A DNA stretch of 64,000 nt from Fen-178 sp049516835 (GTDB lineage Bacteria; Acidobacteriota; Terriglobia; Bryobacterales; Bryobacteraceae), in the NCBI GenBank assembly GCA_049516835.1, contig JBEKSR010000035.1, positions 1-64,000 on the forward strand, in the 5' to 3' direction. Positions 57,895 to 64,000 of this stretch are shown piece after piece (positions within the stretch are counted from its first letter, which is position 1; each line of letters begins with the position of its first letter). The position numbers and the translations under genes are program-made. The notes beneath the pieces were generated by a model that was given only the letters and a program-made list of their open reading frames with translations, made no database searches and was not told the origin of the DNA.

Positions 57895-59784
57895 ATGAAT
57901 GCGAATGGTCCGTGCCGTATCACCTCCCTTCTGGTTGTTTTGCCCCTGCTTCTGAACGCTCAGTTGGTGCGACGGCATGATCCCGTAGCCCTGAAACACT
58001 GGTTGGCCCCGCTGTACTGGCAGCCGACACCCGCCAGCGCCGAGGAACACGCTGCTGCTTCCGCGGCGAACACCACGGGATTGCCTGCAAATGCCAACCC
58101 GCTCGTCTTCGTGGCGATGCCGCCTTGCCGCGTGGTGGACACCCGAACCATCGGTCAGGGCCTTACTGGTGCCTTTGGTCCACCTTCTCTTGCCGCCGGA
58201 GCAGTCCGGACTTTTCCCGTGCTATCCAGCACGACCTGTACGATCCCCGCGGTAGCGCAGGCTTATTCGTTCGAAATAACCGTAGTGCCACCAGGGCCGC
58301 TTGCATATCTCACGGCCTTCCCAACTGGGCTGTCTGCACCGGTGGCCGCCATTACCGTGGAGTCGCCTCAGGGTTTCATGGCCAGCAACACTGGCGTTAT
58401 TCCGGCTGGAACCAACGGTTCGATAGGCGTTTACGCAACCAATCCCACGGATATCGTCATTGACGTTAACGGCTACTATGCACCGCCCGGCGACTTGAAC
58501 GGCAATATGGCTTTGGGGACTGGGGCGCTGGCGAACAACACCACCGGCGAATACAACACGGCCGTCGGTGCCGGCGCGCTGCAAAGCAACACAACTGGGA
58601 CCTGGAACACAGCCAGCGGTCAGGCCGCGCTACAGAGCAATACCACCGGGAACTACAACACGGCTAACGGCGAGGCCGCGTTGAGCAGCAATACCACCGG
58701 GGGCCAGAACACGGCCAACGGCGTGGCCGCGCTGGAGAGCAACACCACCGGGGGCGGCAACACGGCCAGCGGCGCTAGCGCCCTACAGCTCAACACCACT
58801 GGGGCCAACAACACGGCCAGCGGCGCCAGCGCGCTGAATAACAACACCACTGGGAGCCAAAACACCGCCAGCGGCGTCTCCGCGCTCCAGAGCAACACCA
58901 CCGGGAGCAACAACACGGCCACCGGTACCTTCGCGCTGCAAAGCAATACCACTGCGACCAATAACACGGCCAGCGGGTACAGCGCTCTGCAAGCCAACAC
59001 CACCGGGACCGCCAATACGGCCATCGGGTCCGGCGCGCTACTCTCTAATGCCACTGGAATGAGCAACACGGCCAGCGGCAGCGCCGCATTGATGAGCAAC
59101 ACCGTCGGGGGCAGCAACACGGCTGCTGGTTTCGGGGCTTTGCAATACAACACCACTGGGACCGGTAACACGGCCATCGGCGGCGGCGCGCTGGGGGGCA
59201 GCACGACGGGAAACTACAATATCGCCTTCGGTATGCAGGCCGCGGTGAACGTGTCCGGTGCCAACAGCAACAACATTCATATCGGTAGCCTGGGTGCCTC
59301 CGCCGACAACAACACCATCCGCATCGGAACTCCCGGCACGCAAACCTCGTTCTTCGCAGCGGGAGTGCGTGGCGTGACGACGGGCAACAACAACGCTGTC
59401 CCGGTTATGATCGATTCCAATGGTCAGTTGGGCACGGTCAGTTCATCACGACGTTTCAAGGAAGATATCCACGACATGGACACGGCCAGCGACGGTCTCA
59501 TGCGGCTGCGTCCCGTGACATTTCGCTACCAGAAGCCCTTCGCCGACGGTTCCAAGCCCATTCAGTACGGTTTAGTCGCTGAAGAAGTCGCTGAAGTTTA
59601 CCCGGATCTGGTTGCACGTTCAGCCGACGGCCAGATAGAGACGGTCAAGTATCAAGTGCTGGACTCAATGTTATTGAACGAGTTGCAGAAAGAACATCAG
59701 CAGGTGCAGCAGCAAGCCGAAACCATTCAACGGCTAGAAAGTCGCCTAGCGGCGTTGGAGGAAGCGTTACGCTCCGGTAAGTAA
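57895..59784 (+). CDS. secreted S74-chaperone adhesin/tail-fibre-like protein, copy 2
   Basis: A 629-residue paralogue of the gene at 55507 with the same signal peptide, N-terminal beta-domain, head-neck and S74 chaperone. The C-terminal ~135 residues are nearly unchanged, but it has fourteen rather than ten 17-residue repeats (58501-59214), whose loop residues vary (Q, E, V, Y, S at the sixth/seventh positions). The two genes may vary repeat number by recombination. Probably surface exposed; the partner is unknown. Confidence 0.88.
   Translation: MNANGPCRITSLLVVLPLLLNAQLVRRHDPVALKHWLAPLYWQPTPASAEEHAAASAANTTGLPANANPLVFVAMPPCRVVDTRTIGQGLTGAFGPPSLAAGAVRTFPVLSSTTCTIPAVAQAYSFEITVVPPGPLAYLTAFPTGLSAPVAAITVESPQGFMASNTGVIPAGTNGSIGVYATNPTDIVIDVNGYYAPPGDLNGNMALGTGALANNTTGEYNTAVGAGALQSNTTGTWNTASGQAALQSNTTGNYNTANGEAALSSNTTGGQNTANGVAALESNTTGGGNTASGASALQLNTTGANNTASGASALNNNTTGSQNTASGVSALQSNTTGSNNTATGTFALQSNTTATNNTASGYSALQANTTGTANTAIGSGALLSNATGMSNTASGSAALMSNTVGGSNTAAGFGALQYNTTGTGNTAIGGGALGGSTTGNYNIAFGMQAAVNVSGANSNNIHIGSLGASADNNTIRIGTPGTQTSFFAAGVRGVTTGNNNAVPVMIDSNGQLGTVSSSRRFKEDIHDMDTASDGLMRLRPVTFRYQKPFADGSKPIQYGLVAEEVAEVYPDLVARSADGQIETVKYQVLDSMLLNELQKEHQQVQQQAETIQRLESRLAALEEALRSGK
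58501..59214 (+). repeat. 51-bp (17-residue) coding repeat array, fourteen units
   Basis: Fourteen in-frame units ending exactly at the TAC codon of YNIAFG, as in copy 1. Confidence 0.9.
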
Positions 59785-59970
59785 GCTCACACTCCAAGTG
59801 CGGTTCTTAGCACGATAGATGACCGGCACATTCTTTCTCGTTCATCGGCGCGGATTTTTTGCCCGACTCCGTCCCAAGAACTTCCGCGGGATTGGGACAC
59901 CCCACTACCCCCAGCAAAGTCCGGTTGGGTCCCATCGGGGCAAGCTGCTCTACGATCGGGACCAGTTGAT

Positions 59971-61827
59971 CTACTCCACCGTCACGCTCTTGGCCAGATT
60001 GCGCGGTTGATCGACGTCGCAACCGCGGCGGACCGCGATGTGATAGGCCAGCAATTGCAGCGGCACGATCTCCAGAATGGGCGCCAGCAGCTCCGCGGTC
60101 GCCGGAATTTCGATGATGTGATCGGCGCCGGTCTTGGGCACGGCCGCATCGCCCTCGGTCACCAGCGCCACCACAATGCCCTCGCGCGCCTTGACCTCCT
60201 GGATGTTCGACAGCGTCTTTTCGTACAGCAGGCGGCTCTCGTCGCTCGAGGGATCGTGAGTCGCCAGCACCACCACCGGAAGCTTTTCGTCGATCAGCGC
60301 GTTGGGCCCGTGCTTCATCTCTCCGGCCGGATAGCCTTCGGCGTGGATATACGAAATCTCTTTCAGCTTGAGCGCCCCTTCGAGCGCGATCGGAAAATGC
60401 ACCCCGCGCCCCAGAAAGAGAAAATCGGTGGAGCGGTGGAGATCGCGGCCCAGCGCCTCGTAAACCGGGTCGTGCGAAAGCACGGTTTCGAGCTTGCCGG
60501 GAATCCGCACCAGCTCCTGCATCAAGCCGCGCGACGTGCTCTCATCGAGGCGATGGTTGGCTTGGCCCAGGTGCATCGCCAGGATGAACAGCGCGGTCAA
60601 TTGGCACGTGAAAGCCTTGGTGGAAGCCACGCCGATCTCCGGCCCCGCGTGCGTGTAAATGGTGCCGGCGGCCTCGCGCGTGACCATGGAACCCACCACG
60701 TTGCAGATGGCCAGCGTCTTGGAGCCTTTTTGCTTGGCCTCGCGCTGCGCCGCCAGCGTATCGGCGGTCTCGCCCGATTGCGAAATCACCACCGTGAGGG
60801 TATCTTCGCTGATAATCGGATCGCGGTAGCGGAACTCGCTGCCGTAATCCACCTCGACCGGAAGCCGGGCCAGCTTCTCGATCATGAACTTGCCTACGAG
60901 GGCCGCGTGCCAGCTTGTGCCGCAGGCGATGATCTTGACCTGGCGGAAGCGCGCGAATTCGGCCGGCGCGATGTCCATCTCGTCCAGGAAGACACGGCCC
61001 GTTTCCTGGCCCACGCGTCCCAAGGTGGTGTCGCGCACGGCGCGCGGCTGCTCGTAGATTTCCTTGAGCATGAAATGCTTGTAGCCGCCCTTTTCCGCCA
61101 TGATGGGGTCCCAGAGGATGTGCGAAACCTGGCGGTTCACCGGGCGCCCGTCGAAATCGCTGAGCCGCACGCCTTCAGGAGTGAGGATGGCCATGTCGCC
61201 GTCGGCCAGGAAGAACATGTCGCGCGTGTGGCTGAGGATGGCCGGCACGTCCGACGCGACAAAGTACTCGTTGTCGCCGATCCCGATCACCACCGGCGGC
61301 CCCGAGCGCGCGGCCACGATCTTATAGGGATCGGACCGCGAAATCACCGCCAGCGCGAACACGCCGGTGAGGTCCTTGACAGCCGCGCGCACGGCTTCTT
61401 CGAGATTGCCCTGGAAGTGTTTCTCCACCAGGTGCGCGATCACTTCCGTGTCGGTCTCGGTCTTAAAAACGTGGCCCTCGGACTGGAGGAGCTGCTTGAG
61501 GGGCAGGTAGTTCTCGACGATCCCGTTGTGGACCACCACTACGTCGCCATGGCAGTCGCGGTGCGGGTGCGCGTTCTCTTCGGTGGGCCGCCCGTGGGTG
61601 GCCCAGCGGGTGTGCCCGATGCCGTACGTCCCATCCACCGGGTTCATGCGGATGGCGTCCTCGAGGTTGCGCAGCTTGCCTTTGGCACGGCGGACGGCGA
61701 GCTGGCCGTCGTCGCAGTAAACGGCCAGCCCCGCGGAATCGTAGCCCCGATATTCGAGGCGTCTCAAGCCTTCGAGAATGATCGGAACGGCCTTCTGGGT
61801 TCCGATGTAACCTACGATTCCGCACAT
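59971..61827 (-). CDS. glmS: glutamine-fructose-6-phosphate aminotransferase (isomerizing)
   Basis: Makes glucosamine-6-phosphate for peptidoglycan and LPS, 618 residues. The N-terminal Ntn glutaminase begins with the catalytic Cys2 (MCGIVGYIGTQKAVPIILEG) and has GHTRWATHGRPTEENAHPH. Two SIS domains follow (IACGTSWHAALVGKFMIEKL; ISQSGETADTLAA; LEGALKLKEISYIHAEGYPA), and the end is DVDQPRNLAKSVTVE. A TATAAT box lies 6 nt before the ATG with no 5' leader, so a glmS ribozyme is absent and the mRNA is probably leaderless. Confidence 0.97.
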   Translation of the reverse strand: MCGIVGYIGTQKAVPIILEGLRRLEYRGYDSAGLAVYCDDGQLAVRRAKGKLRNLEDAIRMNPVDGTYGIGHTRWATHGRPTEENAHPHRDCHGDVVVVHNGIVENYLPLKQLLQSEGHVFKTETDTEVIAHLVEKHFQGNLEEAVRAAVKDLTGVFALAVISRSDPYKIVAARSGPPVVIGIGDNEYFVASDVPAILSHTRDMFFLADGDMAILTPEGVRLSDFDGRPVNRQVSHILWDPIMAEKGGYKHFMLKEIYEQPRAVRDTTLGRVGQETGRVFLDEMDIAPAEFARFRQVKIIACGTSWHAALVGKFMIEKLARLPVEVDYGSEFRYRDPIISEDTLTVVISQSGETADTLAAQREAKQKGSKTLAICNVVGSMVTREAAGTIYTHAGPEIGVASTKAFTCQLTALFILAMHLGQANHRLDESTSRGLMQELVRIPGKLETVLSHDPVYEALGRDLHRSTDFLFLGRGVHFPIALEGALKLKEISYIHAEGYPAGEMKHGPNALIDEKLPVVVLATHDPSSDESRLLYEKTLSNIQEVKAREGIVVALVTEGDAAVPKTGADHIIEIPATAELLAPILEIVPLQLLAYHIAVRRGCDVDQPRNLAKSVTVE

Positions 61828-61833
61828 AGTTCA

Positions 61834-61839
61834 ATTATA
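61834..61839 (-). promoter_or_regulatory. putative -10 box of a leaderless transcript (glmS)
   Basis: TATAAT on the minus strand, 6 nt before the ATG at 61827; the same TATAATTGAA block is found before the TPR gene at 3669. Confidence 0.55.
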
Positions 61840-61848
61840 GGCGTGCGC

Positions 61849-62094
61849 TCAGTCGAGGATCTCGACGCGATACTCTTCGATCACCGGATTGGCGAGGACT
61901 TCGTGGGCGATGGTTTCGACGTCTTTCCGCGCCTGCTCGCGGGTGACGCCGCCGGCGATGGCGATGTCGAAGAACTTGCCCTGGCGCACGTCCGAAATGC
62001 CCGGGTAACCGAGCCCATTGAGCGCCGCGCGGACGGTCTGACCCTGCGGATCGAGGACCGTGGATTTCAAGGAAACGAAGACGCGAGCTTTCAT
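61849..62094 (-). CDS. purS: phosphoribosylformylglycinamidine synthase subunit PurS
   Basis: An 81-residue PurS: KARVFVSLKSTVLDPQGQTV, the typical GYPGISDVRQGKFFDIAIAG, and ETIAHEVLANPVIEEYRVEI. It bridges PurL and PurQ for ammonia channelling in purine synthesis. No purQ or purL is in the window, so it is separated from its partners here. A GATAAT box lies 11 nt before the ATG. Confidence 0.95.
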   Translation of the reverse strand: MKARVFVSLKSTVLDPQGQTVRAALNGLGYPGISDVRQGKFFDIAIAGGVTREQARKDVETIAHEVLANPVIEEYRVEILD

Positions 62095-62127
62095 GTGGAA
62101 CCCCGATTATCGCACGGGGGCAGACCC

Positions 62128-62179
62128 GGGGACAGACAGCCATTTTTCGCAAACGACGCGAAAAACGGAGTCTGTCCCC
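62128..62179. repeat. palindromic repeat between purS and ftsZ
   Basis: GGGGACAGAC (62128-62137) and GTCTGTCCCC (62170-62179) with inner ATTTTTCGC / GCGAAAAA arms (GCGCGTCG-like centre). The outer arm matches family A (GGGGACAGAC) but the interior is different. It abuts the ftsZ stop and could terminate transcription. Confidence 0.75.
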
Positions 62180-63378
62180 TAGTTCAACAACCGGCCTTGA
62201 CGCACATACGCCGGCGTTTCGAGATCGTCCGAATCGGCCAGCGGGTCCGCGTCCGCAATCAGCGCCGGTTCCGGTTCCGGCTCCACCACCAGAACGGGTT
62301 CCGGGGCGATCGCTGGGGCCGGCTGCGGCAGACGCGGCTGTATCCGGATCTCCGGCACGCTCCTGCGGTCCGCCACGGGCGCGTGCTCCGGCTGGAACCC
62401 GGTGGCGATCACCGTGATCTTCACAGCGTCCGCCATCGACTCGTTCAGAATGACGCCGAAATTGATCTGCACGTCGTCGCAATCGGCCGCCTCCCGGATG
62501 ATGGAGCACGCCTCGTTCACCTCGTGCAGCCCCAGCCGGCTCGATCCCGTGATGTTGATCAGGATGCCGCGCGAGCCGGCAATCCGCGTGTCTTCCAGAA
62601 GCGGACAACTGATGGCCTGCCGGGCCGCGTCCACGGCCGCCTTTTCGCCGCGTCCCACGGCCGTCCCCATCATGGCGTAACCCATGCCGGTCATGGTGGC
62701 CTTGATGTCGGAGAAATCGCGATTGATCAGCCCCGGCGTGACGATAATGTCGCTGATGCCCTGCACGGCCTGCCGCAGCAGGTCGTCCGCCGTCTTGAAC
62801 GCATCGAAGAAGCTGGTGCCGCGCGGCACCAGCGCCAGCAGCCGGTCATTGGGAATGGCAATCACCGTGTCCACAATGGATGCCAGCCTGCCCAGCCCGT
62901 CTTCCGCCAGCTTCATGCGCCGCGACCCTTCGAAGCTGAACGGCTTGGTGACTACCGCCACCGCGAGCGCGTCCAGCTCTTTGGCCAGCGACGCGATCAC
63001 CGGAGCCGCGCCGGTTCCCGTGCCGCCGCCCAGCCCCGCCGTGACGAAGGCCATGTCGGCGCCTTGCAGCACTTCGACGATGGCATCGGTATTTTCCAGC
63101 GCCGCCTGCCGCCCGATTTCAGGGTTCGACCCGGCGCCCAGCCCACGCGTGATCTTCGCGCCCAGTTGCAGTTTATTGGGCACCCGGCACGCGTCGAGCG
63201 CCTGAAGGTCGGTGTTCATGGCATAGAACTCCACCCCTGCCAGCCCTTCCTCGACCATGCGGGCCACGGCGTTACAGCCGCCGCCGCCCACGCCGATCAC
63301 CTTGATTCGCGTGCCGGTGCGCGCCTCTTCTTCCATTTCATATTTCAGATCGTCGATTTCCGAATCCATGAGCCCCAT
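62179..63378 (-). CDS. ftsZ: cell division protein FtsZ
   Basis: Tubulin-like GTPase forming the division ring, 399 residues. GTP-binding KVIGVGGGGCNAVARMVEEG and the signature GGGTGTGAAPVIASLAKE are present, as are NFADIKA-type DFSDIKATMTGMGYAMMG and VITVIATGF-like VKITVIATGF. The C-terminal linker is acidic and Pro-rich, and the short conserved tail (ETPAYVRQGRLLN) is modified. The ATG at 63378 has AGGGAGG 6 nt before it. An upstream ATG at 63420 would read the intergenic hairpin as VPDLP and is rejected. Confidence 0.97.
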   Translation of the reverse strand: MGLMDSEIDDLKYEMEEEARTGTRIKVIGVGGGGCNAVARMVEEGLAGVEFYAMNTDLQALDACRVPNKLQLGAKITRGLGAGSNPEIGRQAALENTDAIVEVLQGADMAFVTAGLGGGTGTGAAPVIASLAKELDALAVAVVTKPFSFEGSRRMKLAEDGLGRLASIVDTVIAIPNDRLLALVPRGTSFFDAFKTADDLLRQAVQGISDIIVTPGLINRDFSDIKATMTGMGYAMMGTAVGRGEKAAVDAARQAISCPLLEDTRIAGSRGILINITGSSRLGLHEVNEACSIIREAADCDDVQINFGVILNESMADAVKITVIATGFQPEHAPVADRRSVPEIRIQPRLPQPAPAIAPEPVLVVEPEPEPALIADADPLADSDDLETPAYVRQGRLLN

Positions 63379-63396
63379 GGACACCTCCCTCGCTCC

Positions 63397-63417
63397 GGGC
63401 AGGTCGGGGACCTGCCC
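63397..63417. repeat. hairpin in the ftsA-ftsZ gap
   Basis: GGGCAGGTC GGG GACCTGCCC, a perfect 9-bp stem with a 3-nt loop, filling the 42-nt space between ftsA and ftsZ. It is nearly the same as the in-gene repeat at 26461-26481. It may lower read-through or set the FtsA/FtsZ ratio (inference). Confidence 0.7.
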
Positions 63418-63420
63418 CAC

Positions 63421-64000
63421 CTATTTCAGAATCCTTCCCAGCCATCCAGCGGCTTCCCGCTGACGCTCGGCTTTGGCCTTCAACTTGGCCGAATACATGG
63501 CGAGGCCCGCGGCCGTGGTCCACTCCGGATCGTTCATTTCCTCGGGCCAACCCAGAATCCCGATCGCCAGGCCGTAGCGCGTCTGGCAATCGAGCACGCG
63601 CGCCGCCACGTCGCAGAGGTCCGGCAGTCTGGCCGCCCCACCCGCGAGAAACACGCCGCCGTCCAACGCGCGGTCCATCCCCACGCGGGCCAGCTCGGCG
63701 CGCACGAATCGGAAGAGCTCCACGGCGCGCGCCTCCAGAATCCGGCTGACCACCTTCCACTGCTCTTCACGAGGCTCGCGGTCTCGAGGCGCGGGAAGCT
63801 CCACCCGCACGTTCCCCGGGCAGCCTGTTGAGAGCGCGCAGCAGCCGTACTCCATCTTCACCAGCTCGGCTTCCTCAAAACTCAGGCGCAACCCCCTTGC
63901 CAGGTCGCGCGTAAAATGGTCGCCGCAAACCCGCACGGTGGAGGCCAGGTGCATGGCGTCGCCGTAATACACCACCAGCTCGCTCGATTCCGCTCCAATG
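63421..64000 (-). CDS. ftsA: cell division protein FtsA (5' part beyond the window)
   Basis: The C-terminal ~192 residues of actin-like FtsA, running off the window's right edge. IGAESSELVVYYGDAMHLAS is the second nucleotide-binding strand, followed by VRVCGDHFTRDLARGLRLSF, the GGAARLPDLCDVAARVLDCQ phosphate-2 region, GILGWPEEMNDPEWTTAAGL and a basic, amphipathic C-terminal helix (AERQREAAGWLGRILK) that anchors it to the membrane. It tethers FtsZ at the septum. The order ftsA-ftsZ is the standard dcw order. Confidence 0.93.
   Translation of the reverse strand, partial: IGAESSELVVYYGDAMHLASTVRVCGDHFTRDLARGLRLSFEEAELVKMEYGCCALSTGCPGNVRVELPAPRDREPREEQWKVVSRILEARAVELFRFVRAELARVGMDRALDGGVFLAGGAARLPDLCDVAARVLDCQTRYGLAIGILGWPEEMNDPEWTTAAGLAMYSAKLKAKAERQREAAGWLGRILK

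Larger units (their letters stand above)
57382..59951. repeat. tandem duplication, unit 2
   Basis: Second copy of the ~2.4-kb unit at 54973-57381, longer because of four extra 51-bp repeats in the adhesin gene. It ends in GGGCAAGCTGCTCT (to 59951), matching the end of unit 1. Confidence 0.9.

Noticed and set aside
56116..59214. CRISPR array
   Set aside because: The 51-bp repeats are coding, in frame, without unique spacers.
55507..59784. Prophage remnant, because S74 domains occur in tail fibres
   Set aside because: No phage structural, lysis or integrase gene is nearby; both proteins have Sec signal peptides.
61828..61848. glmS ribozyme
   Set aside because: Only 21 nt separate glmS from purS, too short for the ribozyme, and a -10 box lies 6 nt from the start codon.
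60007..63831. A 1274-codon open frame on the plus strand
   Set aside because: It is fully antisense to glmS, purS, ftsZ and ftsA, and its residues (His/Arg/Gly-rich, no motif) are those of a GC-rich shadow frame.

Overview
The window is GC-rich chromosomal DNA, about 64 kb, from a Gram-negative, outer-membrane-bearing bacterium. Gene content and style point to the Acidobacteriota, most likely the Solibacter/Bryobacter side. This rests on many secreted enzymes with Sec or twin-arginine leaders, LolA-like secreted paralogues, a DUF5818 protein, an OprB-like porin, a Cus-type efflux operon, many degraded toxin-antitoxin loci and dense small palindromic repeats. The taxonomic call is inference; no rRNA or tRNA gene is seen.

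Layout. 0-3.7 kb: an orphan DNA methyltransferase behind two Tat-leader TIM-barrel enzymes, a small membrane protein and a TPR protein. 3.7-13 kb: uvrC, a secreted PPC-domain protein, a LolA-like protein, a metallo-beta-lactamase-fold hydrolase, a zinc-ribbon membrane protein, a beta-barrel protein, and an alpha/beta hydrolase overlapping glgX. 13.3-18.2 kb: a magnesium locus made of a sigma70-type promoter, an M-box (ykoK) Mg2+ riboswitch, a terminator, a possible leader peptide, an NRAMP-related transporter lacking the Mn/Fe-selective residues, a new 58-residue membrane protein, a PRC-MgtE_N-CBS sensor with no channel domain, and a porin gene broken by one in-frame stop. 18.2-27.3 kb: an S10 carboxypeptidase and a CusCBA-type copper/silver efflux operon with a Cys/His-rich leader gene. 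27.3-31.5 kb: decayed PIN-type toxin-antitoxin loci, a duplicated 122-bp element, then coaD, an aminotransferase and a mannose-6-phosphate isomerase.

31.5-35.9 kb is a tandem A-B-A'-B' array of secreted paralogues. It is followed by a ThDP enzyme divergent from galE, another decayed toxin-antitoxin pair, a PhaC-like secreted hydrolase divergent from a CadC-like regulator, a beta-propeller lipoprotein carrying a heptanucleotide satellite, a histidine kinase, a signal-peptide methyltransferase, pyrE and an exopolysaccharide initiating transferase (to 48 kb). 48-52.2 kb: an enolase-superfamily enzyme, an intact RelBE pair, a HEPN-MNT pair with an operator in its promoter, and an ECF sigma/anti-sigma pair. 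52.3-60 kb: thrS, a UvrC-like protein and two tandem S74-type adhesin genes that arose by a ~2.4-kb duplication carrying along part of the uvrC-like gene. 60-64 kb: glmS, purS, ftsZ and the 3' part of ftsA, all on the minus strand.

Two themes cross the window. At least eleven genes carry a TANNNT box only 6-8 nt before the start codon and no Shine-Dalgarno sequence, which suggests leaderless transcripts. Several families of palindromic repeats lie between genes, and some copies sit in frame inside genes.
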